A stretch of DNA of 14,399 bases. Source: JAWWPG01 sp033850885. GTDB taxonomy: Bacteria; Actinomycetota; Actinomycetes; Propionibacteriales; Nocardioidaceae. The position numbers were made by a program, and so were the translations under genes. Each line of letters opens with the position of its first letter. The first letter of the stretch is position 1. Below are positions 1 to 7,252 of the stretch, piece after piece. The notes under the pieces are model-generated. The model had not been told where the DNA came from. It was given only the letters and a program-made list of their open reading frames with translations, and searched no databases. The DNA is taken from the NCBI GenBank assembly GCA_033850885.1, contig JAWWPG010000022.1, forward strand, positions 1 through 14,399, in the 5' to 3' direction.

Positions 1-123
1 GAGGTCGCCGCGGCATGCCGTGACTGGCTCGAACGAGCAGCCGAGGCCGGTGCGGGTGACCTCGACTTCTCGGCGGTGATCCCCACGATCACTGCCGATG
101 GGCAAGACACCCATGGCACGTGA
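1..123 (+). CDS. NAD(P)-dependent oxidoreductase, 3-hydroxyisobutyrate dehydrogenase type, C-terminal fragment
   Basis: Frame 1 is open from the first base to a TGA at 121-123 and encodes 40 residues. It reads like the C-terminal helix and tail of the 3-hydroxyisobutyrate dehydrogenase family, with CRDWLERAAEAGAGDLDFSA followed by VIPTI. In that family the segment follows the all-alpha dimerisation domain, and the 'GAGDLDFSA' stretch before a short hydrophobic end is characteristic. Family members oxidise beta-hydroxyacids with NAD(P)+ in the cytoplasm, for example in valine breakdown. The catalytic and cofactor-binding parts lie left of the window, so substrate and gene name cannot be given. 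It is on the same strand as the next gene but 249 bp away and need not be co-transcribed. The call rests on a short piece of protein recognised from memory. Confidence 0.72.
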   Translation, partial: EVAAACRDWLERAAEAGAGDLDFSAVIPTITADGQDTHGT

Positions 124-372
124 TGACGTCACAGCGTCCGGAACGGGTTTGCTGGCGGCAGACGGGTCAAGCAGCCGGGTGAGCCCAGTCAGCGCGATCA
201 GGAACCTCGAGGAGATCGCGTCGAGCTGACGGACGTGGGTCCCCCGTACCGCTGCCCAGCTGGCTGACGCCAGTCCAGGCCATTCTGGCCGCGGGATGGT
301 GAGGTGCTCGCACCCTACGAGCGGTGATTCTGCAGACCACGGTGTCATCGTGGCGAGTATCCGCAGCCCCTG
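124..372. other. Intergenic stretch without a supportable gene
   Basis: No frame here gives a protein I recognise. An open - strand frame (167-448) is rich in Arg, Pro and Ala and looks like a GC-driven shadow of the next gene. A TGACGTCA palindrome sits at 124-131. Two small hairpins (CTGGC/GCCAG at 260-273 and CCAG/CTGG at 275-288) could act on transcription but lack a T tract. I see no convincing promoter for the membrane protein downstream. Confidence 0.5.
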
Positions 373-1401
373 GTGGGTACCAAAACCCATGTGGAGCGGC
401 TCCGAATCGGACTCGTGGCTGATCCAGCTGCGCCGACCGCGATCGCACAAGGTATGACCGACCTGAGTCCGCTCGACGGCAACCAGGCGTGGGAGATCAC
501 CGTTGTGAGTCAGCCGTTCACCACCGGTTCCGAGGACGTCGAGACCGCGGTTGGTCGGTTGCAAGACCAGGCTCGGCAGCAGGACTGGGATCTCGTTGTC
601 GGCTTGACCGAACTTCCACTCCACGACCGCAAGGGCCGACACTTGCTGGTCGAGACTGATCCAGAGCGTCGGACCGCGGTGCTGTCACTGCCCGCGCTGG
701 GCGGACTTAGGATGCATGCCCGCGCCCGTCGGGCGGTGCGCTCCATGGTCAGCGCGATGGCAGACCCGAACGCGGGGGAGGAACACCGCGTCGCGGTCCC
801 GCACCGGCGCGGCCGCTGGCGCCTGCTCATGGGCATGGTGCTCGCCAATCGTCCGTGGCTGTTGGTGCCTGGGCTGAAGTCTGCGCTAGTGGCGGCGCTG
901 GCGACCGGAGCCGTGGCCACGATCAACTCGACGGTCTGGCTGCTGGCGGGCTCGCTATCGTGGTGGCGCCTGGTGGTCGCGACGATCGCCTCGATCGCCC
1001 TTGCTGTCGCTTGGCTCGTGATCGATGGTGAGCTGTGGGACCGTCCCGACGACGACTCCCCGCGGGCTCGGGAGAGGTCGCGCCTGTACAACGCCTCGAC
1101 GCTGGTGACTTTGACGGCCGGCGTTCTCATCTGTTACCTCGCCCTCTTCGTAGTGAACGTAGCGTGGGCGTTCTTCGTCCTCGACCCCGCGGTGATGGGT
1201 CGCTACCTCCACGCCTCGCTGGGTTACGGTGACCTGTTTGTCCTGGCCTGGTTTGTCGCGTCAGCAGCGACCGTCGGTGGTGGCCTCGGCTACGGCCTGG
1301 AGTCCGACGAGGCGATCCGCGCCGCCGCCTATTCCAAGCGCGAGGAGGAGCGGCGCGAGCGCATCGCGCGCGACCGGAAACCCAGGCGATCTGCCCCGTG
1401 A
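373..1401 (+). CDS. Hypothetical four-helix membrane protein with N-terminal soluble domain
   Basis: This 342-residue protein has no function I can name. Residues 1-150 form a soluble domain with alternating strands and helices (RIGLVADP, WEITVVSQPF, WDLVVGLTELPL, AVLSLPALGG). About four hydrophobic segments follow, near 165-192, 198-217, 243-270 and 286-308. Between the second and third is an acidic/basic loop with PDDDSPRARERSR, and the protein ends in a highly charged tail (KREEERRERIARDRKPRR). Similar 'putative membrane proteins' are common in actinomycetes. The nearest in-frame stop upstream is at 325-327, so GTG 373 is the first possible start. GTG 391 (VERLRIGLV) is the alternative, and neither has a clear Shine-Dalgarno sequence. 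The gene converges on the stress operon and is probably not part of it. Confidence 0.8.
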   Translation: MGTKTHVERLRIGLVADPAAPTAIAQGMTDLSPLDGNQAWEITVVSQPFTTGSEDVETAVGRLQDQARQQDWDLVVGLTELPLHDRKGRHLLVETDPERRTAVLSLPALGGLRMHARARRAVRSMVSAMADPNAGEEHRVAVPHRRGRWRLLMGMVLANRPWLLVPGLKSALVAALATGAVATINSTVWLLAGSLSWWRLVVATIASIALAVAWLVIDGELWDRPDDDSPRARERSRLYNASTLVTLTAGVLICYLALFVVNVAWAFFVLDPAVMGRYLHASLGYGDLFVLAWFVASAATVGGGLGYGLESDEAIRAAAYSKREEERRERIARDRKPRRSAP

Positions 1402-1440
1402 GGGCTTTTGCACTCGGCCGTGGCGGGCCTCCGGTACCTG

Positions 1441-1503
1441 TGCATGATCGACACTCAGGCCTTCCTCGGCGGGGAGCTTCTCGACATCGCGGTAGGGCGA
1501 GCG
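1441..1503 (-). pseudogene. Remnant of an IS6-family transposase
   Basis: Read on the - strand from 1503, the frame gives YRDVEKLPAEEGLSVDH, flanked by RSP before and A after. This closely resembles the segment of IS6-family DDE transposases just after the N-terminal HTH region, which from memory runs roughly 'SYRDVEELLAERGxxVDH'. Upstream the frame meets a TAA (1504-1506). Downstream it leaves the family pattern, although a +1 shift would give YR, as in 'YRWV'. Only about 20 codons are recognisable, with no start, no catalytic residues and no terminal repeats. It can only be a decayed piece of an element, in the gap between the membrane protein and the end of the stress operon. Chance similarity is not excluded. 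Confidence 0.5.
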
Positions 1504-1522
1504 TTACTGCAGGTGCTGATTG

Positions 1523-2092
1523 TCACGCGTGCAGTGGGTGGTGCTCTGCGGGATTCAGGGCCGATGCTGCGGCCCTGACGGCATACCCTGCGGCGACCAT
1601 CGTGACACCCCACGCGATGGCGATGATCCCCAACGTCAATGCAATCGAGACGGCGCCAGCGGCCGGGTTGAGCATGAACAGAACGCCGAGAATCAGGGAT
1701 GCGACGGCGCTCGCAACGAGAAGCCAGCGGGGCCAGATGCTGGCTGCCGAGATCGCGCTGCCGAGCTCGAACGCGCCGCGGACGACGAGCCAGATTCCGA
1801 GGATCCAGGTGAGAGTCGTGGCCGCCAGCCCGGGCTGGATGATCGCAAGGAAGCCCGCCACGACGGCGACAAAGCCCATGAGAACAAGCCACCAGCGTCC
1901 GCCCCGCCCTTCCGGCCGGAACGCCTGGTAGAGCAACCCGATGCCATCTATCAGGGCCCAGCAGCCCCAGAAGATAGCGAGTGCCGTGACCGTTTCGATC
2001 GGTGCGGCGATCGCGATTATGCCGAAGGCGATCGCGAGGCTTCCTCGGAGAAGGATGGCTTGCCATCTGACGGAGAGCGCGTCGATAGGCAT
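1523..2092 (-). CDS. hdeD: HdeD family (DUF308) membrane protein
   Basis: The 189-residue protein is almost entirely hydrophobic, with about six transmembrane helices in pairs. It starts with RWQAILLRGSLAIAFGIIAI and contains the family-typical pattern 'FWGCWALIDGIGLLYQAFR' and 'LIDGIG'-like helix ends. HdeD proteins are inner-membrane proteins of unknown biochemistry. Escherichia coli HdeD is linked to acid resistance, and a homologue is carried by the transmissible locus of stress tolerance. Length and helix number are normal. ATG 2092 is preceded by a perfect AGGAGG with a 7-nt spacer, so the start is firm even though it lies 76 bp inside the reading frame of the upstream oxidoreductase. 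It is the last gene of the operon and presumably the membrane arm of the stress response. Confidence 0.88.
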   Translation of the reverse strand: MPIDALSVRWQAILLRGSLAIAFGIIAIAAPIETVTALAIFWGCWALIDGIGLLYQAFRPEGRGGRWWLVLMGFVAVVAGFLAIIQPGLAATTLTWILGIWLVVRGAFELGSAISAASIWPRWLLVASAVASLILGVLFMLNPAAGAVSIALTLGIIAIAWGVTMVAAGYAVRAAASALNPAEHHPLHA

Positions 2093-3861
2093 GGTGATAC
2101 CTCCTGGTTGTTGAGCGCCTGCGGGTTCTCGATGGTCGAGTTGTCGCTACCCGAGTTACCTGTGGCGGAGCTGTCCGTTGCGAGAAGGCCGTGGCCGCCG
2201 GCGAGGTACTGGTGGATGGTGCCGATCGACATGGCGCCCTCCCCCATGGCCGAGGTCACTCGTTTCACCGAGCCGCTGCGGACGTCTCCGACGGCGAAGA
2301 CACGCGGCATGCTCGTCTCGAGATGCCGAACTCCCCGTCGGCGCAGCGCCGGAGCTGCGCCACTTTTCAGCCGGACGTCCGCGCCGGTGAGGACGTAGCC
2401 TCGGTCATCGAGGTCGACAGCGCCGGAGAGCCATCCGGTATGCGGGGACGCGCCGATGAAGACGAACAGCGCGCGGGCTGGGATCTCGCTGAGCTGACCC
2501 GTGTGGTTGTTGACGACGGTCACGGCGGTGAGGACGCCTTCACCTTCCACCCTGACGACCTCGCTGTGGAGAAGGACCTCGATGCGATGGTGCTGTTCGA
2601 TCTGCGTGGTCAGATAGCGCGACATGTTCTCGCTCAGGGTCTCCTCACGCACCACTAACGTGACGCTCGGGGAGTGACTTGCGAGGAACAGGGCCGCTTG
2701 TCCCGCCGAGTTCCCACCACCCACCAGAGCGACGGGGTCCGCGCGGCACACGCTTGCCTCGTGGACAGTTGCCGCGTAATAGACACTCGACGGCTCGAGC
2801 TTCTCGATCCCCTCGACGACGAGGCGACGGTACTTGACGCCTGAGGCGATGACGGCCGCTGAGGCTGTCACCTCCCGCCCATCGCCGAAACCCACAGTCA
2901 CGCCGTCTGCAGCGCCGCGTAGGGATGTCGCCTCGGCCGGAACCGTGAGAGTCGCGCCGAACTTCCGGGTCTGCAAGATCGCCCGCTCGGCAAGCTCGGC
3001 GCCCGAGATTCCGGCCGGGAACCCCAGGTAGTTTTCGATCAGTGACGACGTCGCCGCCTGACCCCCGGGTGCGAAGGCGTCGACAAGGAGCACGTCGAGG
3101 CCGTCCGAGGCGGCGTAGACCGTCGCCGCGAGTCCCGCAGGACCGGCTCCGATGACAAGTAGGTTGTACGACGCTGTTCGGGCCGGCTCGGCCCGAAGGC
3201 CGAGAGCCCCCGCCACCTCGTCAAGGCTGGGGTTTCGCAACACATGCCGCCCCCCGACGATGACCAGGGGGGTCTCGTCGACGGTCACACCGAGTTTCTG
3301 GAGGAACGACTCGGCGCTGGCGTCTTTGTCAAGGTCGATGAGTCGGTGCGGAAGCCTGTTGCGCGCCGTGAACTCGAGCAAGCGCCGCGTCTCCGGCGTG
3401 TAGCACGATCCGATGATCCTGATACCGGTGCCGCTCTCGACGAGGAGCAATCGTCGGATCAGGTAGGCCTTCAGGATCTCCTCACCCAGCATCTGGTCGC
3501 GGGAGACCGTCTTCACTAGCGCATCGAACGGAACCGCCAGCAGCTCCCCGTCTGTCGCGGCGCGGGCGCTGTAGAGCACGGGTTGGCCCTCGAGCAGTCC
3601 GAGGTCACCAAGAAACCGCCCGGTGCCGTGAACGCGGATGACATGTTCCTGTCCCTCGTCGTTGTCGAGGATTGCCACCAGGCCGCTGCAGATCACGATG
3701 AAGTCGGACACGACTTCGCCGGCCGAGAACAGCACTTCGCCCGCTGACATGCGACGCAGTTCGCCGTGCGCAAGAAGGCGCTGCACGTCGCTACTCGAGA
3801 GCCGCGGGTAGGCGCCGTTGATGTCGGGGGTCTCCTGGTGCTCAGGGCTGACGTCGTTCAC
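2017..3861 (-). CDS. Cyclic-nucleotide-binding domain / glutaredoxin-like / thioredoxin-reductase-like flavoprotein fusion
   Basis: About 614 residues from GTG 3861, which overlaps the upstream stop as GTGA with GAGG a few bases before. A GTG-less alternative at 3894 would add 11 residues. Domain 1 (about 10-125) is a CAP_ED cyclic-nucleotide-type beta-roll (AGEVLFSAGE, GRFLGDLGLLEGQP). Domain 2 (about 145-222) is a glutaredoxin-like fold with one cysteine, in GSCYTPET, where a CxxC is expected. Domain 3 is a class II pyridine-nucleotide disulphide reductase module with the FAD site GAGPAG (238-243), the NAD(P) site GGGNSAG (381-387) and the C-terminal FAD motif FAVGDVRSGSVKR. The redox CxxC of true thioredoxin reductases is replaced by YYAATVHEASVC. 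NAD(P)H-linked redox chemistry under control of the N-terminal domain is inferred. A 57-residue Ser/Asn-rich tail continues into hdeD, which is unusual. Confidence 0.9.
   Translation of the reverse strand: MNDVSPEHQETPDINGAYPRLSSSDVQRLLAHGELRRMSAGEVLFSAGEVVSDFIVICSGLVAILDNDEGQEHVIRVHGTGRFLGDLGLLEGQPVLYSARAATDGELLAVPFDALVKTVSRDQMLGEEILKAYLIRRLLLVESGTGIRIIGSCYTPETRRLLEFTARNRLPHRLIDLDKDASAESFLQKLGVTVDETPLVIVGGRHVLRNPSLDEVAGALGLRAEPARTASYNLLVIGAGPAGLAATVYAASDGLDVLLVDAFAPGGQAATSSLIENYLGFPAGISGAELAERAILQTRKFGATLTVPAEATSLRGAADGVTVGFGDGREVTASAAVIASGVKYRRLVVEGIEKLEPSSVYYAATVHEASVCRADPVALVGGGNSAGQAALFLASHSPSVTLVVREETLSENMSRYLTTQIEQHHRIEVLLHSEVVRVEGEGVLTAVTVVNNHTGQLSEIPARALFVFIGASPHTGWLSGAVDLDDRGYVLTGADVRLKSGAAPALRRRGVRHLETSMPRVFAVGDVRSGSVKRVTSAMGEGAMSIGTIHQYLAGGHGLLATDSSATGNSGSDNSTIENPQALNNQEVSPCLSTRSPSDGKPSFSEEASRSPSA
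2100..2105 (-). promoter_or_regulatory. Strong ribosome binding site of hdeD
   Basis: The - strand reads AGGAGG followed by 7 nt and ATG (2092-2090). This is the best Shine-Dalgarno match in the operon. It fixes the hdeD start inside the oxidoreductase frame and suggests hdeD is translated independently of termination at 2017. Confidence 0.85.
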
Positions 3862-4133
3862 ACGAACGCCTCGTGGACGTAGCACCAGCGCCATGACTCA
3901 CCGGGCTCGAACGACCGAATGATCGGGTGTCCGACCTGGTGGGCATGTGCCCTCGCGTGACGCATCGGCGACGAGTCGCAGCAGCCCACGTGGCCGCACG
4001 TAAGGCACAGCCGTAGGTGTAGCCACCTGGTGCCGAGCTCCAGACACTCGGCGCACCCCTCGGGCGTGAGTGGGGTGACCGGGCCGACATAGGAAAGGTG
4101 GGGGTCAGGGCGGACTGCCGTGGTGGGGTTCAT
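3858..4133 (-). CDS. UBP-type zinc finger protein
   Basis: This 91-residue protein is little more than one ZnF-UBP domain. Visible ligands are C27 and C30, C43 and C46 in CLTCGHVGCC, C51/C52, then H59, H63 and H69 in a 'RHARAHAHQVGHPII' pattern. It ends with FEPGESWRWCYVHEAFV. In eukaryotes this fold binds the C-terminal tail of ubiquitin. Actinobacteria often carry small stand-alone copies, commonly beside a cyclic-nucleotide-domain oxidoreductase as here, but what they bind is not known to me. The ATG overlaps the thioredoxin stop as ATGA, and its own stop overlaps the next start as GTGA. Translation is therefore probably coupled across the thioredoxin, zinc finger and oxidoreductase, suggesting joint action. 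The domain assignment is firm; the function is open. Confidence 0.9.
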   Translation of the reverse strand: MNPTTAVRPDPHLSYVGPVTPLTPEGCAECLELGTRWLHLRLCLTCGHVGCCDSSPMRHARAHAHQVGHPIIRSFEPGESWRWCYVHEAFV

Positions 4134-4597
4134 GTGCGGATCTTCTGTCCCACGGACTCATCTGACAGGCCGCTGATGCTCTCGAGAGCTGAGTCGAGCC
4201 ACTCAGCGAGAACACTCGCGGGCGCGGCCCCGGTTTGCTCGGCGACCATCTCGCCCTCGTTCAAGACCACGAGAGTGGGGACGGCCTGGACCGCAAAGCG
4301 ACGAGCCGTCTGCGGTGACCGGTCGATGTCGACCTTGACCAGCTTGACGAGACCCGCGCGCTCCTTCGCCAGACGTTCCAGGACCGGGCTGACCTGTCGA
4401 CAAGGTCCGCACCAGGTGGCCCACAGGTCTACGAGGACTGGGATGGTCGAGCGGTCCGCGACTGCCTTGAAGGTGTGGTCGTCCGCGTCAACGATCCAGG
4501 GCAGGGCAGAGTGGCAGTTGCCACACCGTGGGGTCCCGGTGGCGTCGGGGGGCGTACGGTTCTTCTTCCCGCAGGTCGGGCAGATGACAATGTCCAT
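4130..4597 (-). CDS. Thioredoxin with N-terminal zinc ribbon (thioredoxin-2 / TrxC type)
   Basis: At 155 residues it has the thioredoxin-2 layout. An N-terminal zinc ribbon uses C6/C9 (CPTCGKKNR) and C25/C28 (CGNC), followed by a thioredoxin fold with the active site WCGPC at 62-66 and the cis-proline at P107 (AVPTLVV). All catalytic residues are present, so it should reduce protein disulphides in the cytoplasm, drawing electrons from a thioredoxin reductase. A TrxC-like protein in a chaperone operon suggests repair of oxidised or misfolded proteins. The extra C-terminal tail after about 145 is hydrophilic. ATG 4597 has GGAGGAG about 10 nt upstream, inside the 21-bp gap to the clpB stop. The gene overlaps the following zinc-finger gene by 4 bp. 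Confidence 0.95.
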   Translation of the reverse strand: MDIVICPTCGKKNRTPPDATGTPRCGNCHSALPWIVDADDHTFKAVADRSTIPVLVDLWATWCGPCRQVSPVLERLAKERAGLVKLVKVDIDRSPQTARRFAVQAVPTLVVLNEGEMVAEQTGAAPASVLAEWLDSALESISGLSDESVGQKIRT

Positions 4598-4618
4598 GAT
4601 GTGTTGCTCCTCCAGTCC

Positions 4619-7252
4619 TCAGGCTGCTAGCTCTTCGGCCGGGTGGTAGGTCACGTCGAGCTCGTCATCGATGACGTCGATCCGAATCACGGTGCCCTCG
4701 TTGATGTCGCCGTTGAGCAGGAGCATCCCGACCCTCGTCTCGACCTCGCGAGCGATGTAGCGACGCAGCGGGCGGGCACCGTACGCCGGGTCGTAGGCCG
4801 TTCGTGCAATGAACAAGAGCGCCTTGTCAGTGACCTCAACGGTGATGCCTCGGTCGGCGAGGCGGGAGCGAAGCTCGTCGAGCTGGAGGTCGACGATCTG
4901 CTCGATCTGGGAGAGTCCCAGTGGACGGAAGATGATGATTTCGTCGACCCGGTTGAGGAACTCCGGCCTGAAGCGCCGGCCAAGCTCCGCCATGACGGCG
5001 CCTCGCACCGCGGATTCGATTTCGCCGTCCGGGCCGGCTCCGCCGAGCAGTAGCTCCGAGCCGATGTTGGAGGTCATGATGATGACGGTGTTCCGGAAGT
5101 CGACGGTGCGTCCCTGGGCGTCCGTGATGCGACCGTCGTCGAGCACCTGGAGCAAGGTGTTGAAGACATCGGGGTGCGCCTTCTCGATCTCATCGAACAG
5201 CACGACAGAGTACGGCTTTCGCCGCACTGCCTCCGTCAGCTGCCCACCTTCGTCGTACCCGATGTATCCGGGCGGGGCCCCGACGAGCCGGCTCACGGTA
5301 TGGCGCTCCTGGTACTCGCTCATGTCGAGCCTGATCATGTTGTCGGCGCTGTCGAACAGCGCGGCGGCGAGAGACTTCGCTAGCTCGGTCTTGCCGACGC
5401 CAGTGGGTCCGAGGAAGATGAACGAGCCAATAGGACGCCTGGGGTCCTTGATGCCGGACCGGGCGCGGATGATTGCGTCCGTCACGAGCTCGACGGCAAC
5501 CTCCTGACCGACCACCCGCGCCCTGAGAGTGTCGGCTAGCCGGAGGATCTTCAGCCGCTCGCCCTCCTGCAACCTGCTGACCGGGATGCCCGTCCAGGCA
5601 GCAACAATCTCGGCGATCTCCTCCTCGGTGACGACCTCGCGCAGCAGTGGGCCGCCGCTCTGCGCCTGCTTCCGGTCGAGCTCCTCGCTCAGCTCGCCCA
5701 ATCGGCGCTCGAGGTCCGCCAGCCGTCCATACCGTAGTTCGGCCGCTCGGTTGAGGTCATACCGACGTTCGGCGTCCTCCGACTCTCGTCGGACCTGCTC
5801 GAGTTCCTCGCGGAGCTCCTGGATCCGCCGGATTCCCTGACGTTCGGCTTCCCATTGAGCACGCTTGGCATCTGCTTCCGCGCGTAGGTCAGCGAGCTCG
5901 CGACGAAGCTCTTCAAGTCTCGCCTTGCTCGCCGCATCCTTCTCCTTCTGGAGCGCGGCTTCCTCGATCTCCAGCCGCGTGACCCGTCGGGTCAGCTCGT
6001 CGAGCTCAGCCGGCATCGAGTCGATCTCTGTCCGGAGTCTCGCGCACGCCTCGTCGACCAGGTCAATGGCCTTGTCCGGGAGGAATCGGTCGCTGATGTA
6101 GCGGTGCGAGAGGGTGACGGCTGCCACCAGGGCGACATCGGCGATCCTCACTCCGTGGAACACCTCGAGGCGTTCGCGCAGGCCACGCAGGATCGAGATC
6201 GCATCCTCGACGCTAGGCTCATCGACAAGGACGGGCTGGAACCTCCGCTCCAACGCCGCATCTTTCTCGATGTACTTGCGGTACTCGTTCAGCGTCGTGG
6301 CGCCGATCATGTGGAGCTCGCCGCGCGCCAGCATCGGCTTGAGCATGTTGCCAGCGTCCATCGCTCCCTCGGTCGCACCCGCACCCACGACCGTGTGCAG
6401 CTCGTCCACGAACAGAAGGATGCGGCCCTCCGACGCCGTTACCTCGCTCAGCACGGCCTTGAGGCGTTCCTCGAACTCGCCGCGGTACTTTGCCCCTGCG
6501 ACGAGGGCTCCCATGTCCAAAGAGAAGACGACGCGGTCGCGGAGCCCTTGGGGGACGTCTCCGTTGACGATTCGCTGAGCCAGTCCTTCGACGATCGCGG
6601 TCTTCCCGACTCCCGGCTCTCCGATGAGCACTGGGTTGTTCTTCGTTTTGCGGCTGAGGATCTGTACGACGCGACGAATCTCCTGGTCGCGTCCGATGAC
6701 CGGGTCCAACCGGCCGTTCCGGGCATCCTCGACGAGGTCGCGGCCGTACTTGCTCAGCGCTTCGTATGCTCCCTCCGGAGTGGCTGAGGTCACCCGCTGA
6801 CTGCCTCGAATCTTGGTCAGAGCCGACAGCCAGCCCTCAGACGTGACACCGTGCTCGCGCAGCACGCGGCCGGCCGGGGAACGGTCGCCAACGGCTATCA
6901 GCCCCAGCACCAGGTGCTCCACGGACACGTAGGAGTCCTTGAGCCGGTCGGCCTGCTTCTTCGCGACGTCGAGAGCTCTCGCCAGCTGGTCGCTGATCGC
7001 GACCTGGCCCAGCGGCGGGCTGGCGGCGGTTGATCGGGGCAGACTGTCGACCTCCCTTTGGGCAGCTCGTCGGAGCGACTCGACGTCGATATCCATCTGC
7101 CGCAACAGCCGCGGGACGAGACCCTCGGGCTGCTCTAGAAGTGCCAGCAGAACGTGTTCCACGTCGGCTCGCGACTGCCCCCTCTGACGGGCCAGATCCT
7201 GCGCCGCGGCGAGCGCCTCCTGCGACTTCACCGTGAGGTCGTTCAGATCCAT
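4619..7252 (-). CDS. clpB: ATP-dependent chaperone ClpB (Hsp100 disaggregase)
   Basis: An 877-residue, full-length ClpB. An N-terminal Clp_N repeat domain (1-145) precedes NBD1, with Walker A GEPGVGKT (211-218), Walker B LLFVDE (279-284) and arginines ERRF near 335-338. The long charged coiled-coil middle domain (about 410-530) distinguishes ClpB from ClpC/ClpA and docks DnaK. NBD2 has Walker A GPTGVGKT (615-622), the pore loop GYIGYDEGG (662-670) and Walker B VVLFDE (683-688). No ClpP-binding IGF/L loop is evident, fitting a disaggregase rather than a protease partner. With DnaK, DnaJ and GrpE it threads aggregated protein through a hexameric pore in the cytoplasm. ATG 7252 overlaps the cbpM-like gene by 10 bp and has GAAGGGA upstream. 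It may be a second ClpB in the genome. Confidence 0.97.
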   Translation of the reverse strand: MDLNDLTVKSQEALAAAQDLARQRGQSRADVEHVLLALLEQPEGLVPRLLRQMDIDVESLRRAAQREVDSLPRSTAASPPLGQVAISDQLARALDVAKKQADRLKDSYVSVEHLVLGLIAVGDRSPAGRVLREHGVTSEGWLSALTKIRGSQRVTSATPEGAYEALSKYGRDLVEDARNGRLDPVIGRDQEIRRVVQILSRKTKNNPVLIGEPGVGKTAIVEGLAQRIVNGDVPQGLRDRVVFSLDMGALVAGAKYRGEFEERLKAVLSEVTASEGRILLFVDELHTVVGAGATEGAMDAGNMLKPMLARGELHMIGATTLNEYRKYIEKDAALERRFQPVLVDEPSVEDAISILRGLRERLEVFHGVRIADVALVAAVTLSHRYISDRFLPDKAIDLVDEACARLRTEIDSMPAELDELTRRVTRLEIEEAALQKEKDAASKARLEELRRELADLRAEADAKRAQWEAERQGIRRIQELREELEQVRRESEDAERRYDLNRAAELRYGRLADLERRLGELSEELDRKQAQSGGPLLREVVTEEEIAEIVAAWTGIPVSRLQEGERLKILRLADTLRARVVGQEVAVELVTDAIIRARSGIKDPRRPIGSFIFLGPTGVGKTELAKSLAAALFDSADNMIRLDMSEYQERHTVSRLVGAPPGYIGYDEGGQLTEAVRRKPYSVVLFDEIEKAHPDVFNTLLQVLDDGRITDAQGRTVDFRNTVIIMTSNIGSELLLGGAGPDGEIESAVRGAVMAELGRRFRPEFLNRVDEIIIFRPLGLSQIEQIVDLQLDELRSRLADRGITVEVTDKALLFIARTAYDPAYGARPLRRYIAREVETRVGMLLLNGDINEGTVIRIDVIDDELDVTYHPAEELAA

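Noticed and set aside
260..288. Two adjacent small hairpins as a terminator for the oxidoreductase
   Set aside because: Stems are only 4-5 bp and no T tract follows; they are 137 bp past the stop codon.
167..448. Open frame of 93 codons on the - strand
   Set aside because: The composition is Arg/Pro/Ala-rich, no family pattern is visible and it overlaps the start of the membrane protein; it looks like a GC-driven shadow.
1520..2398. 292-codon + strand frame across hdeD and the oxidoreductase end
   Set aside because: Its translation is charged, low-complexity antisense of two recognisable genes and has no independent support.
3862..3894. Earlier start for the cNMP/TrxR-like protein
   Set aside because: It would overlap the zinc-finger gene by 37 bp, while GTG 3861 forms a GTGA junction with GAGG just upstream, matching the other junctions of the operon.
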